Part shown: positions 50,979 through 59,954 of the stretch, in pieces
Position numbering within the stretch: the stretch's first letter is position 1
Layout: every line of letters starts with the position of its first letter
Source of the DNA: DASUPK01 sp963831605
Lineage (GTDB): Bacteria > Actinomycetota > Thermoleophilia > Solirubrobacterales > 70-9
NCBI GenBank assembly: GCA_963831605.1
Contig: CAWHQR010000001.1
Coordinates: 124,001 to 188,000 of the forward strand
Length of the DNA stretch: 64,000 nt
Direction: 5' to 3'
Position numbers and translations under genes: made by a program
The notes under the pieces: model-generated
Databases searched by the model: none
Seen by the model: only the letters and a program-made list of their open reading frames with translations
What the model was told of the DNA's origin: nothing

Positions 50979-51185
50979 GCGAGCGCCGGGAACAACACAA
51001 GTTCGTCCAGGGGCTGAGCGTTAATGAGACGGAAGCGCGATACCCCGCGCCGAGCCGACGGTAAGAGGCGTCAGATGGCGTATTCAGGTTGGCTGCCCAG
51101 CGCCCGCGTGGGGATTTTCACCGCAGTTGTTGACACCGGGCGGCTGCTCACCTCGCGAAGCCGTCTCGTCAGCCGCCTGGGCCGG

Positions 51186-51584
51186 TCAGCCGCCTGGGCC
51201 GCCGAGGCCCGAGACCTTCCACTCGCCGCCCTGGCGGGTGAGCTGCAGCTGGATCGGCGCGATGGCGTTGGCGATGTTGCCGCCCACCTTCGCCTGGATC
51301 GTGGCGGTCGCCTGGCTGCCGTGCTGGACGACGTGAATCACGGTCAGGTCCGTGGCGGTCCCCGAGGTCTGCTCCTTGACGAAGCCGACGCAGTTCGAGG
51401 TCCGAAGCTGCTGGATCAGCTGCTGGCTGTAGAGCTCGCAGACCTTCCCCGCGTCGCCCGAATTTCGAGCGCTGACGTATGCCTCCGCGACGTCCCTGGC
51501 GGTCTGTGGGCCACTGCCTCCGCCTCCACCGCAGCCCGCGATCAGGGCCGCGACCAGCGCTCCGGCGATCCAGGCGCGTCTCAT
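51186..51584 (-). CDS. Putative lipoprotein
   Basis: The 132-residue protein has a lipoprotein signal (AWIAGALVAALIAGC; lipobox with Cys about residue 18), a poly-Gly spacer and an NTF2/DUF4878-like domain (RDVAEAYVSARNSGDAGKVC, HGSQATATIQAKV, GGEWKVSGL). It would be anchored on the outer face of the membrane; function unknown. ATG 51584 is chosen over upstream in-frame Mets because it gives a proper signal peptide. It is divergent from the GDPD gene. Confidence 0.75.
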   Translation of the reverse strand: MRRAWIAGALVAALIAGCGGGGGSGPQTARDVAEAYVSARNSGDAGKVCELYSQQLIQQLRTSNCVGFVKEQTSGTATDLTVIHVVQHGSQATATIQAKVGGNIANAIAPIQLQLTRQGGEWKVSGLGGPGG

Positions 51585-51616
51585 CGGTCCAGAGTCAATC
51601 ATCCGAATCAAACGTC

Positions 51617-51630
51617 TAGTGTGCTCCGCC
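51617..51630 (+). promoter_or_regulatory. -10 box TAGTGT before the GDPD gene
   Basis: TAGTGT (51617-51622) lies 8 nt before ATG 51631, in the 46-bp gap between the divergent lipoprotein and phosphodiesterase genes. Confidence 0.4.
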
Positions 51631-52443
51631 ATGCCTTCCAAGCCAAAGGAAGAGACAAAGGACGAGAAGAAGGCGCCCGAGAAGGCGCCCGAGCAGTCCT
51701 CGGAACCAATTCGCAAGTACCGCCGAATCGGTCACAAGGGCGCCGACGCGATCATCGCCGGCAACACGCCCGAGAGCTTCGACGCGGCGGTCGAGCACGG
51801 GGTCGACATGATCGAGCTCGACGTCCTGCGGGAGCAGGAGGGGAGGCTGATCGTCGCCCACGACTTCGACGACGCTCTACGCCGGCGGCCGATGGACCTC
51901 ACCGAGGCGCTCGACCTGTTCCTTGAGCCACCGCTCGACGATGTCGAGATCGACTGTGACCTGAAGCTCTCGGGCCGCGAGGCCGAGCTCGCCGGGGCGC
52001 TCGCGGGCCGGGGCCTGCTCGACCGCGCGATGGTCTCCACGCAGGAGATCGACAGCCTCCGCAAGCTGCGCCAGCTCGAGCCCGATCTGCGCCTGGGGTG
52101 GACCTACCCCAAGACGAAGCGCGACTGGACCCAGTACGGCTGGGCACGACCGGCTCTGCGGGCCGGCCTATCGGCGCTCCGCCGCCGCTATCCGAGCGCC
52201 CTGGCCAAGCAGGCGCCGGATCTCAAGTTGAACGCGGTCTGGGTCTTTCACCCGATCATCACCCAGAAGGCGGTCGACGTCGCTCACGAGCTCGGCCTGG
52301 AGCTGATGGCCTGGACCGTGGACGACGCGGAGCGCATGCGGGAGCTGCTTGCCATGGGGGTCGACGGGATCTGCTCGAACGACCCGAGGCTCTTCGTGGC
52401 GGCCGAGGGCAAGCCCGAGCCGGCGCTCGAGAAGAAGGACTAA
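51631..52443 (+). CDS. Glycerophosphodiester phosphodiesterase
   Basis: The 270-residue protein has the GDPD TIM-barrel motifs: GHKGADAIIAGNTPESFDAA (His and Glu of the catalytic site), MIELDVLREQEGRLIVAHDF, and the C-terminal AWTVDDAERMRELLAMGVDG followed by ICSNDP. It hydrolyses glycerophosphodiesters to glycerol 3-phosphate and an alcohol. There is no signal peptide; instead a Lys/Glu-rich N-terminal tail. It ends 4 bp inside the convergent ABC1 kinase gene. Confidence 0.9.
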   Translation: MPSKPKEETKDEKKAPEKAPEQSSEPIRKYRRIGHKGADAIIAGNTPESFDAAVEHGVDMIELDVLREQEGRLIVAHDFDDALRRRPMDLTEALDLFLEPPLDDVEIDCDLKLSGREAELAGALAGRGLLDRAMVSTQEIDSLRKLRQLEPDLRLGWTYPKTKRDWTQYGWARPALRAGLSALRRRYPSALAKQAPDLKLNAVWVFHPIITQKAVDVAHELGLELMAWTVDDAERMRELLAMGVDGICSNDPRLFVAAEGKPEPALEKKD

Positions 52444-53978
52444 ACGCTCGTGGCGAGGCCCGGCGTCTGCCTGGTGCCTCGTCTCTCGAAGTAGCGCCAC
52501 TCGGCCTCGCCCAGCACCGTGGAGGGCGGGTCCGCGTAGACCCACTCGCGCATGATCCGGTGCCAGTTGGCCGTTGCGCGCAGCTGCGCCAGGACGGCAA
52601 GCAGGCCGGTCTCCATCCGGCGGCCCATCAGCTCGTCGGCCGGCAGGCTCTCCTTCCGGACCAGATCGAAGAAGTCCGAGCGCGGGTCGGAGGTCACCTC
52701 GATCATCTTCATGACCAGCTTCGGGCTGATCCGGACCTCGCCGTCCTCCAGGTACCAGCCGCCCACCATCTTGACGTGCTTCATGAGGCGCTCGGCGTCG
52801 ACTCGGCTGGGGTCAGTGACGAAGCCCAGATCGTGCAGCGCCGCCCGCAGCGCCTCGGGGTCGTCCCGGCCAGCGGCGTCGACAGCCCGCTGCTCCAGCT
52901 GGATCTGCTGCGTGGTGACCCGCTTCGTCATCCCGAAGTCCAGGAACGCGACCCGCCCGTCCTCCATCAGCAGGTAGTTCCCCGGATGCGTGTCCGCGTT
53001 GAAGTGCTGCAGGTGGTAGATCGAGCCGAAGCAGAAGCGAAAGACGATCTCGCCGAAGATGTCGCGCTCGTCCTGCTCGAGCTCCTTGACCTCATCGAAG
53101 CCGCGGCCCTCGACGTAGTCGGAGACCAGCACGCGCCGGCGGGAGAGCCGGGAGTGGACCTTCGGGACGAAGATGAACGGGTGGCCGTCGTAGGCGCGGG
53201 CGAAGTTCCGCTGGTTCTGCGCCTCGAACTCGTAGTCGAGCTCCTCGAGGACGCGCTCGCGCAGCTCCGAGGCCACGGCCTTGGCGTCGAGCCCGGGCGC
53301 CAGGACACGTGCGAGCCGCACCAGGATCCCCGCGTTGGCGACGTCTGACTCGAGCGCGTCGGCGATTCCGGGGTACTGGATCTTGACCGCCACCGGGATG
53401 CCGCCATGCAGTGTCGCGCGGTGGACCTGCCCGATCGACGCCGCCGCGAAGGCCTCCTCCTCGATCGAGGCGAAGACGCCCTCGGGCCGCTCGTCGTACT
53501 CCTCCTCGAGGACCGTGCGGACCTGCTCCCAGGGCATCGCGGGCGCGCGGGTGCGGAGCTTGGCGAGCTGCTCCTGGTACATCTCGCGGTACTCGGGGGG
53601 CAGGAAGTCGACGTCGATGAAGGAGGCCATCTGGCCGATCTTCATCGCCGCCCCCTTCATCTCCCCGAGGACCGAGGCCATCTTGAGGGCCGTCTCGAGG
53701 TGGCGCGTCTCGAGGCGCTCCTGTGCCTTCTCGTCGGAGCGGACGACGTTGGCCGCGGCCGTCCCGGCGTAGCGGGTGGCCTGGCCGCCGATCGCGGTGC
53801 CGAGCTTGGCCGAGCGCCCGATCCGCGTCTGCGGGATCTTCCGCTCCTGCTGCTCCGGGTCCTCGGGCTTGACCCGCGGCCGGTTGCTCAGATCTGCGCG
53901 CAGGACCTGGATCGCCCAGTTCTGGTTTTCCTCGCGTTTTTCCTGCTCAGATCTGTCTGTATCTCGGTCGCTGCCCAT
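52440..53978 (-). CDS. ABC1/UbiB family atypical kinase
   Basis: The 512-residue protein has the UbiB signature KxGQ as AAMKIGQMAS about residue 112, the nucleotide-binding ASIGQVHRATL and VAVKIQYPG, the catalytic HFNADTHPGNYLLMEDG and metal-binding FLDFGM. UbiB proteins are ATPases or kinases supporting quinone or lipid metabolism. No C-terminal membrane helix is evident, unlike E. coli UbiB. GGGAG precedes ATG 53978. It is part of the accessory block between prs and rplY. Confidence 0.9.
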   Translation of the reverse strand: MGSDRDTDRSEQEKREENQNWAIQVLRADLSNRPRVKPEDPEQQERKIPQTRIGRSAKLGTAIGGQATRYAGTAAANVVRSDEKAQERLETRHLETALKMASVLGEMKGAAMKIGQMASFIDVDFLPPEYREMYQEQLAKLRTRAPAMPWEQVRTVLEEEYDERPEGVFASIEEEAFAAASIGQVHRATLHGGIPVAVKIQYPGIADALESDVANAGILVRLARVLAPGLDAKAVASELRERVLEELDYEFEAQNQRNFARAYDGHPFIFVPKVHSRLSRRRVLVSDYVEGRGFDEVKELEQDERDIFGEIVFRFCFGSIYHLQHFNADTHPGNYLLMEDGRVAFLDFGMTKRVTTQQIQLEQRAVDAAGRDDPEALRAALHDLGFVTDPSRVDAERLMKHVKMVGGWYLEDGEVRISPKLVMKMIEVTSDPRSDFFDLVRKESLPADELMGRRMETGLLAVLAQLRATANWHRIMREWVYADPPSTVLGEAEWRYFERRGTRQTPGLATSV

Positions 53979-54042
53979 GGTCTCCCGTCATTTTCTATCC
54001 TGCCGCCCGAGCGTAGCTGGCCTATCCGATTCGCCGGGTGCG

Positions 54043-54055
54043 TACTCTCACAGTC
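54043..54055 (+). promoter_or_regulatory. -10 box TACTCT before rplY
   Basis: TACTCT (54043-54048) lies 7 nt before ATG 54056. The rplY-pth part of the backbone therefore has its own promoter now that it is separated from prs. Confidence 0.45.
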
Positions 54056-54776
54056 ATGGCACAGGGTCGAACGACACTCAAGGTATCTCCGCGCGAGACA
54101 TTCGGGTCGCGGGCCACGCGCCGCCTGCGCAGGGACGGCCTCGTCCCCGGCGTCGTCTACGGCCAGGGCGGCGAGGCCCGCCCGTTCCAGGTGCCGGCGC
54201 GCGAGCTTCGCACGGTCCTGCTCGAGGGCCAGACCCTGCTCGACCTCGAGGTCGACGGCTCGGCCGCCGTGCCCGTGGTGATCAAGGAGCAGCAGCATCA
54301 CCCGGTGCGCGGCGATGTCACCCATCTCGACTGCCTCGAGGTTCGCCTCGATGAGGAGATCCAGTCCGAGGTCGCCGTCGAGCTGGAGGGCACCGAGAAC
54401 GCGCCCGGCGTTCGCGAGGGCGGCGTGCTGGAGCACGTCACGCGCGAGATCACCGTCGAGGCTCTGCCGACCGAGATCCCGGAGCAGATCGTCGTCGATG
54501 TCTCCGCGATGGAGATCAACGACACGATCAACCTTGCTTCCGTCTCCATCCCGAGCGGCGTCAAGCTGATGGCCGACGATCCGGAGGAGATCACGATCGC
54601 CACTCTGAGCCCACCGCGCGTCGAGGAGGAGCCCGAGCCGGAGCTCGAGGAGGAGGCAGAGCTCGTCGGCGAGGGCGAGGAGCCTGCCGAGGGCGAGGAG
54701 GCCGCCGAGGGCGAGGCGCGCCGAGGGCGAGGGCGGCGCGGACGAGGGCGGCGGCGAGGACTCCGGCGGCGAGTAG
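54056..54776 (+). CDS. rplY: 50S ribosomal protein L25/Ctc, frameshifted near the C-terminus
   Basis: The product is a long-form L25 (Ctc) protein binding 5S rRNA. It has an N-terminal L25 domain (TLKVSPRETFGSRATRRLRR, DGLVPGVVYG) and a C-terminal TL5 beta domain (EEIQSEVAVELEGTENAPGV). An acidic tail starts at about residue 185. In the given frame that tail flips at about 54717 from Glu/Gly to Arg/Gly. Dropping one base restores AEGEGGADEGGGEDSGGE and a TAG at 54774, giving 239 residues. The uncorrected frame ends at 54835, inside pth. Confidence 0.88.
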
Positions 54777-54812
54777 TGGGCCTGCTGCAGCCCCCGCCCA
54801 CGGACGCACCTA

Positions 54813-55421
54813 GTGGTGGCGGAGGCGGGGATTAGCCGCTGGCCGCTGCGGCGCCGGAGGGAGGACAGCGGCCGAGCCGACGCCCTGATCGTCGGGCTTG
54901 GCAATCCGGGCGACCGCTACGCGGGCACGCGCCACAACCTCGGGTTTCTGGTCGCCGAGGAGCTCTCGCGGCGCTGGGAGCTCTCCAAGCCGCGAAAGCG
55001 ATATGGAGCGCTGCTTGCGGAGGGCCGAGCGGGCCCCGGCGGGCCGCGCGTCGCCGTCCTGCTTCCGCAGACGTTCATGAACGAGTCCGGGAACGCCGCC
55101 GGGCCGGCGCGTGGCGAGCTCGGCGTCCCGCTGGACCGGGTGATCGCGATCCACGACGAGATCGACCTGCCGTTCGGCGAGGTCCGCAGCAAGCTCGGCG
55201 GCGGCGTGGCGGGCCACAACGGGCTGAAGAGCCTCGACGCCGGTCTGGGCAGCAAGGAGTTCTGGAGGGTGCGCGGGGGCGTCGGCCGCCCCGACAGCAC
55301 GGATCCTGAAATTGTCTCCTCCTATGTGCTTTCGCGTTTCCGGGAGCCGCGCGAGGAGGTCGAGATGTTGATCGGCGCGGCCGCCGACGAGACCGTCCGC
55401 CTCGTGGAGGAGATGAGCTGA
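54813..55421 (+). CDS. pth: Peptidyl-tRNA hydrolase
   Basis: The 202-residue enzyme releases tRNA from stalled peptidyl-tRNA. It shows ALIVGLGNPGDRYAGTRHNL (with the catalytic His), QTFMNESG, HDEIDLPFGEVRSKLGGGVA and GHNGLKSL. The first 22 residues are an extra basic stretch, so GTG 54813 or 54816 may not be the true start, but no later start codon precedes the GLGNPG motif. rplY-pth order is conserved, and the enoyl-CoA hydratase follows without a gap. Confidence 0.92.
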   Translation: MVAEAGISRWPLRRRREDSGRADALIVGLGNPGDRYAGTRHNLGFLVAEELSRRWELSKPRKRYGALLAEGRAGPGGPRVAVLLPQTFMNESGNAAGPARGELGVPLDRVIAIHDEIDLPFGEVRSKLGGGVAGHNGLKSLDAGLGSKEFWRVRGGVGRPDSTDPEIVSSYVLSRFREPREEVEMLIGAAADETVRLVEEMS

Positions 55422-56147
55422 ATGCCGCTGACGAGCTACTCGATCGACGAGAAGCAGGTCGCGCTCATCCGCCTCGAGCGTGCTGAGGCGCGCAACGCGA
55501 TGAACACCCAGATCCTGGAGGAGATGCTCGCGCACCTCGACCGGGCGAAGGGGGAGGAGGGGGTGCGGGTCGTGGTGCTCTCCTCCAACGACCATCTCGG
55601 TCTCTCGGCCGGCGCCGACGTCAAGGAGGAGCTCGACGAGAAAGGACGTGTTCGCCGCATGGAGCTGTTCGCGCAGGTCTATGACGAGCTCACCGCCTTC
55701 CCGAAGCCCACCGTGGCCGCGTGCCACGGTTCGGTCGTCGGTGGAGGAGCCGAGATCGCGGTCGCCTGCGACCTGCGGGTCGGCGGTTCCAATCTGAGGA
55801 TGCGCTTCCCGGGCGCGGAGCTCGGAGTCCCCGTCGGTCCCGCTCGCCTCGTCACCCTCTGCGGCCTCGCCACCGCCAAGTACCTGCTGCTCACCTCGCG
55901 CAACGTCGGCGCCGACGAGGCGCTGCGCATGGGACTCGTCCATCGCGTTGCTCCCGCGGCGGGCACGGAGGACGCAGCTCTGGACCTCGCCGCCGAGGTT
56001 GCCGCCCACCCACCCGAGGCGGTCGCCCGCCTCAAGCAGATGCTCCATCGGTGGGACGGGGTCGTCGAGCGGACGGCCGACGAGGGCCGCGGCCAGGTCG
56101 AGTGGCAGCGCACCGGCCCGGGCCTGCCGTATCGCGAACGCAGCTAG
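55422..56147 (+). CDS. Enoyl-CoA hydratase/isomerase family protein
   Basis: The 241-residue crotonase-fold protein has the oxyanion-hole strands LSAGADVKEEL and CHGSVVGGGAEIAVACDLRV, then FPGAELGVPVGPARLVTLCG. Members hydrate enoyl-CoAs or catalyse related acyl-CoA reactions; the exact reaction is not evident. It starts on the base after the pth stop, so it is cotranscribed with pth, although it is not a usual member of this cluster. Its stop overlaps the convergent cupin gene. Confidence 0.88.
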   Translation: MPLTSYSIDEKQVALIRLERAEARNAMNTQILEEMLAHLDRAKGEEGVRVVVLSSNDHLGLSAGADVKEELDEKGRVRRMELFAQVYDELTAFPKPTVAACHGSVVGGGAEIAVACDLRVGGSNLRMRFPGAELGVPVGPARLVTLCGLATAKYLLLTSRNVGADEALRMGLVHRVAPAAGTEDAALDLAAEVAAHPPEAVARLKQMLHRWDGVVERTADEGRGQVEWQRTGPGLPYRERS

Positions 56148-56500
56148 GCGAGCACCCACATCTCCTTGAAGGGCAGCGTCAGATGCCACCTCGTCGCCAC
56201 TCCCTTCGGTAACGCCGCCATGTCGCCGGTCTTGAGCTCCAGCGTTGGACCGCCCGAGATCTCGATGCGGGCCTCGCCCTCCAAGACGACCAGGACCTGG
56301 ACCGCCGGAAGCGTCCAGACCGCGTCCGGATCGGATCCCTTCGCGAACCGGCTCAATCCCGCCCGTACCTCGCCGTTGTCAAAAAGCACGTGCTCTTCGG
56401 CGTCGCCGCCGATCTCATCGTCCGGATGGAAGTCGTTCGTCGAGACGTTGGAGACGAAAACACCGGGATGAACCTCCACAACAGCTCCTTTCGTTTGCAT
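56144..56500 (-). CDS. Cupin-domain protein
   Basis: The 118-residue protein is a single small cupin barrel (EEHVLFDNGEVRAGLSRF, then VLVVLEGEARIEISGGPTLE and LKTGDMAALPKGVATRWHL). Metal-binding His residues are reduced relative to typical cupins, so it may bind a ligand without catalysis. ATG 56500 follows GGAGGA at good spacing; the longer frame to 56527 lacks support. It is the only minus-strand gene inside the pth-mfd segment. Confidence 0.8.
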   Translation of the reverse strand: MQTKGAVVEVHPGVFVSNVSTNDFHPDDEIGGDAEEHVLFDNGEVRAGLSRFAKGSDPDAVWTLPAVQVLVVLEGEARIEISGGPTLELKTGDMAALPKGVATRWHLTLPFKEMWVLA

Positions 56501-56630
56501 TGAGCCGATCCTCCGCCCACGGCGCACCGATTACAAGCCGAGAATGCTCCGTCGCTAAGCTCGGTTGAGGCCGGGCCCGTGCCCGGATGTACGACCCGGA
56601 TCCACCGATCCGGGCGTTTGCCGTGTCCAA

Positions 56631-59600
56631 ATGACACTCAGACCGCTACTCGAGATCGCCGCAGAGAACGAGCGCCTCGGCGCGCTCCGCAAAGCGCTGT
56701 CTGCGGCGAGTCAGGGGCCCGTGGACGCCTACGTCTCCGCGGCGATGCGCCCCTACCTGCTCGCGGCCCTCTTCGAGGATGGTGGGGAGGCGCCCAGGGG
56801 ACCGGTCCTCGTGGTCGCGGCGGACGACCGCTCGGCGCGTGACCTCGCGGGTGACCTGAAGGCGTTCCTGGGGACCCGGCCGGTCCACATCTATCCCTCG
56901 CGAGGCACCACCTTCGAGTCCCACCTGGATCCGCCGCCCCACCTCGCGGGCCTGCGGATCGCCGCGATGAACGCGATGGAGGACCCCTCGGCCGTTGTCG
57001 TGGCCAGCGCGATCGCCCTCGCCGAGAAGGTCCCGGACCCGAAGCTGCGGCCCGAGACCCTGGCGCTCCACAAGGGGGAGAGCGTCGACCTCGACGACGT
57101 CACCCTGCTGCTCGCCGACGCCGGATACGACCGGACCGACCAGGTCGAGGAGCGCGGCCAGTTCGCGGTACGTGGGGGCATCCTCGACGTCTATCCGGCG
57201 ACCGAGGAGCAGGCGATCCGGGTCGAGCTGTTCGGGGACGAGATCGACGCGATGCGGCGTTTCTCGGTGTTCACGCAGCGCTCGCTCGGCGAGGCCGACC
57301 GGGTCGAGCTGGCGCCGGCAGCCGAGCTCTCGGCGGAGCATCGAGACGACGCGGATCCGGCGGACTTCCTCGCTCCGCTCGACCTCGTCCCGGCGCAGGC
57401 TCTGGTCGTGATCGCCGCCGCCGAGGAGATTCCGGCAGCGCTCCACGATCACTGGGAGGACGTGACGGCGTCGATCCTCGAGGAGGACGCGCGGCGCCTC
57501 TACGTCGACGTCGCTGGGCCGCTCCAGGCGCGGGCCGGGCTCTCCCTCGGAGCGGACGCCGGCCAGGAGCATTCGTTCAGGGCGCAGAGGGCCGAGTTCC
57601 CGTCGCGCACGTTGGGCGAAGCCGAGGGTGAGCTGGAGAAGCTCACCCGCTCCGGCTACCGGACCGTCGTCGCCTTCGAGGGCCGGGGTGAGGCCGAGCG
57701 AACGCGCTTCAACCTGAACCGCATCGACGTCCCATTCCTCGGGGACAGGGCTCCGGAGGAGCCGGGAGTGAGCTTCGCCGAAGCCCGTCTCAGGGAGGGG
57801 TTTTTGGCTCCAGAGCTGCAATTGGCGGTGATCCCGCAGCGGCGCCTGGTGCACCGCCGCAAGGCCGCGACTCCGGTCTCCGCGCGTGCCCGCCTCGCGG
57901 CCGCGATCGAGCTGCGGGTCGGCGACTACGTGGTGCACGAGGACCACGGGATTGCGCGCTTCTCCGGATTCGACACGAAGACCCTCGCCGGGGTGACCCG
58001 CGACTATCTCGAGCTCGAGTACCGCGGAGGCGACCGCGTCTTCGCGCCCACGGATCAGCTCGCGCGGATCAGCCGCTACATCGGGGCCGAGGGCGACGAG
58101 CCGTCCCTCTCACCCCTGGGCGGCAGGCGCTGGGCGAACATGAAGTCCCGGGCCAGGCGCGCCGCCAGCGCGATGGCGGGCGAGCTGATCAACCTCTACG
58201 CCGAGCGGCAGGTCCGTCAGGGCCACACATTCCCGCCCGACGGCGAGATGCAGATGGAGTTCGAGGCGGCCTTCCCCTATCGGGAGACGGCGGACCAGAT
58301 GGACGCGATCGACGCGGTCAAGGCGGACATGGAGTCGGAGCGGCCGATGGATCGCCTGATCTGCGGCGACGTGGGCTACGGCAAGACCGAGATCGCCCTC
58401 CGAGCGGCCCACAAGGCGGTCGCGGACGGCAAGCAGGTGATGATGCTCGTCCCGACGACGATCCTGGCGCAGCAGCACTTCGGCACCTTCCGCGAGCGCT
58501 TCGCGGACACGGCCTTCAACGTCGAGATGGTCTCCAGGCTGCGGAAACCGGCCGAGATCAAGGAGGCGCTGGAGCGCTTCGGTGCGGGCAAGGTCGACAT
58601 CCTGATCGGCACGCACCGGCTGCTCTCGAGGGACGTTCGCGGTAAGGACCTCGGCCTGCTGATCGTGGACGAGGAGCAGCGCTTCGGCGTGAAGCAGAAG
58701 GAGCTCCTTCGCCAGCTCAAGCTCAAGGTCGATGTCCTCTCGCTGTCCGCGACGCCGATCCCGCGGACCCTGCAGATGTCGCTCGCGGGCCTGCGCGACA
58801 TCTCGGTGATCGAGACGCCGCCGGAGGGGCGCCGGCCGGTCCGCACCCACGTGGGCCCCTACGACGAGGACCTGGTGAAACGGGCGATCATGCGGGAGAA
58901 GGAGCGCTCAGGGCAGGTCTTCTTCCTGCACAACCGCATCGACTCCCTGCACGAGACCGCCGAGCGCCTGCGCGCCCTCTGCCCGGGCGTTGGCTTTGCG
59001 GAGGCACACGGCCAGATGGACGAGCTGGAGCTGGAGGCCACGATGCTCGCCTTCGTCCGCGGCGAGCACGACTGCCTGGTGGCGACGACGATCATCGAGT
59101 CGGGTCTCGACATCCCCAACGCCAACACGCTCCTGGTGGAGCGCGCCGACCAGCTCGGACTGGCGCAGGCGTACCAGATCAGGGGCCGGGTGGGCCGGAG
59201 TCGCGAGCGCGCCTTCGCGTACCTCCTCTATCCCTCGGCCGAGTCGCTGACGCCCGATGCGGCCGCGCGGCTCTCGACGCTGTCGGACAACACCGAGCTC
59301 GGCTCGGGCTTCCGCGTGGCCATGCGCGACCTCGAGATTCGCGGCGCCGGGAATCTTCTCGGGGACGAGCAGTCGGGCCACGTCGCCGCGGTCGGGCTTC
59401 GAGCTCTACTGCCAGATGCTCGAGGACGCGGCCGAGGAGCTGCGCGCCGGGATCACGGAGCTCCCCGCTGAGCCGAGGGAGCCGGTGCGGATCGACGTCG
59501 ACGTCGACGCCTATGTCCCGGCTGACTACATCCCCTTCGAGGCGGCCAAGATCGACGTCCACCGGCGGGTTGCGGCGGCCAGGGAGCCCGGGGAGCTGCG

Positions 59601-59928
59601 CGCTCTCCGGGAGGAGCTCGAGGATCGCTTCGGCCCGGTCCCCGAGTCGGTCTCCAACCTGCTCGACCTCCAGCGCGTCCGGATCGCGCTGGGCGACGCC
59701 GGCGTCCGGAACGTCGAGTTCCGGGCCGGGCGCCTTCGCGTCTCCCCGATCGAGCTCGATTCCGAGCGGGTCGGCGCGCTCAACGAGCGCGTCCCCGAGG
59801 CGATCTATGCATGGCGGGAGCGCACGATCGCGGTCCCGGTCCCCGAGGAGGCCGGCGCCCGCCTCGGCGCCCTGCTCGCGCTCGTCGAGGGGATAGGCGC
59901 CGCGACCTCGGCCTTAGCGCCGACTTAG
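56631..59928 (+). CDS. mfd: Transcription-repair coupling factor Mfd, frameshifted
   Basis: Mfd removes stalled RNA polymerase and recruits UvrA. The 1098-residue corrected protein has a UvrB-like N-terminus (HIYPSRGTTFESHLDPPP; GQFAVRGGILDVYP), the RNAP-interaction domain (DYVVHEDHGIARFSGF), a RecG-type translocase (GDVGYGKTEIALRAA, DEEQRFGVKQKE, SATPIPRTLQMSL, QIRGRVGRSRE) and the C-terminal TRCF domain. The frame breaks at 59394-59396. One extra G separates SGHVAAVG from FELYCQMLEDAAEELRAG, and the C-terminus continues to 59928. Confidence 0.92.
59394..59396 (+). other. Frameshift site in mfd (GGG, GG expected)
   Basis: Reading VG then FELYCQM requires GTC-GGC-TTC; the sequence has GTC-GGG-CTT. 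Removing one G restores a full-length Mfd, so this is probably an assembly indel. Confidence 0.8.
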
Positions 59929-59954
59929 GTGATGACGGTTATGCTGCCGCCCCT

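Noticed and set aside
51024..51926. 300-codon plus-strand frame spanning the lipoprotein and GDPD genes
   Set aside because: It is antisense to the lipoprotein gene and out of frame with GDPD, with no recognisable domains. Only a 17-bp tandem duplication at about 51170-51203 is notable there.
54718..54835. Arg-rich C-terminus of L25 as a genuine basic tail
   Set aside because: The adjacent frame continues the acidic Glu/Gly tail expected for Ctc-type L25 and stops before pth, so the basic version is a frameshift artefact.
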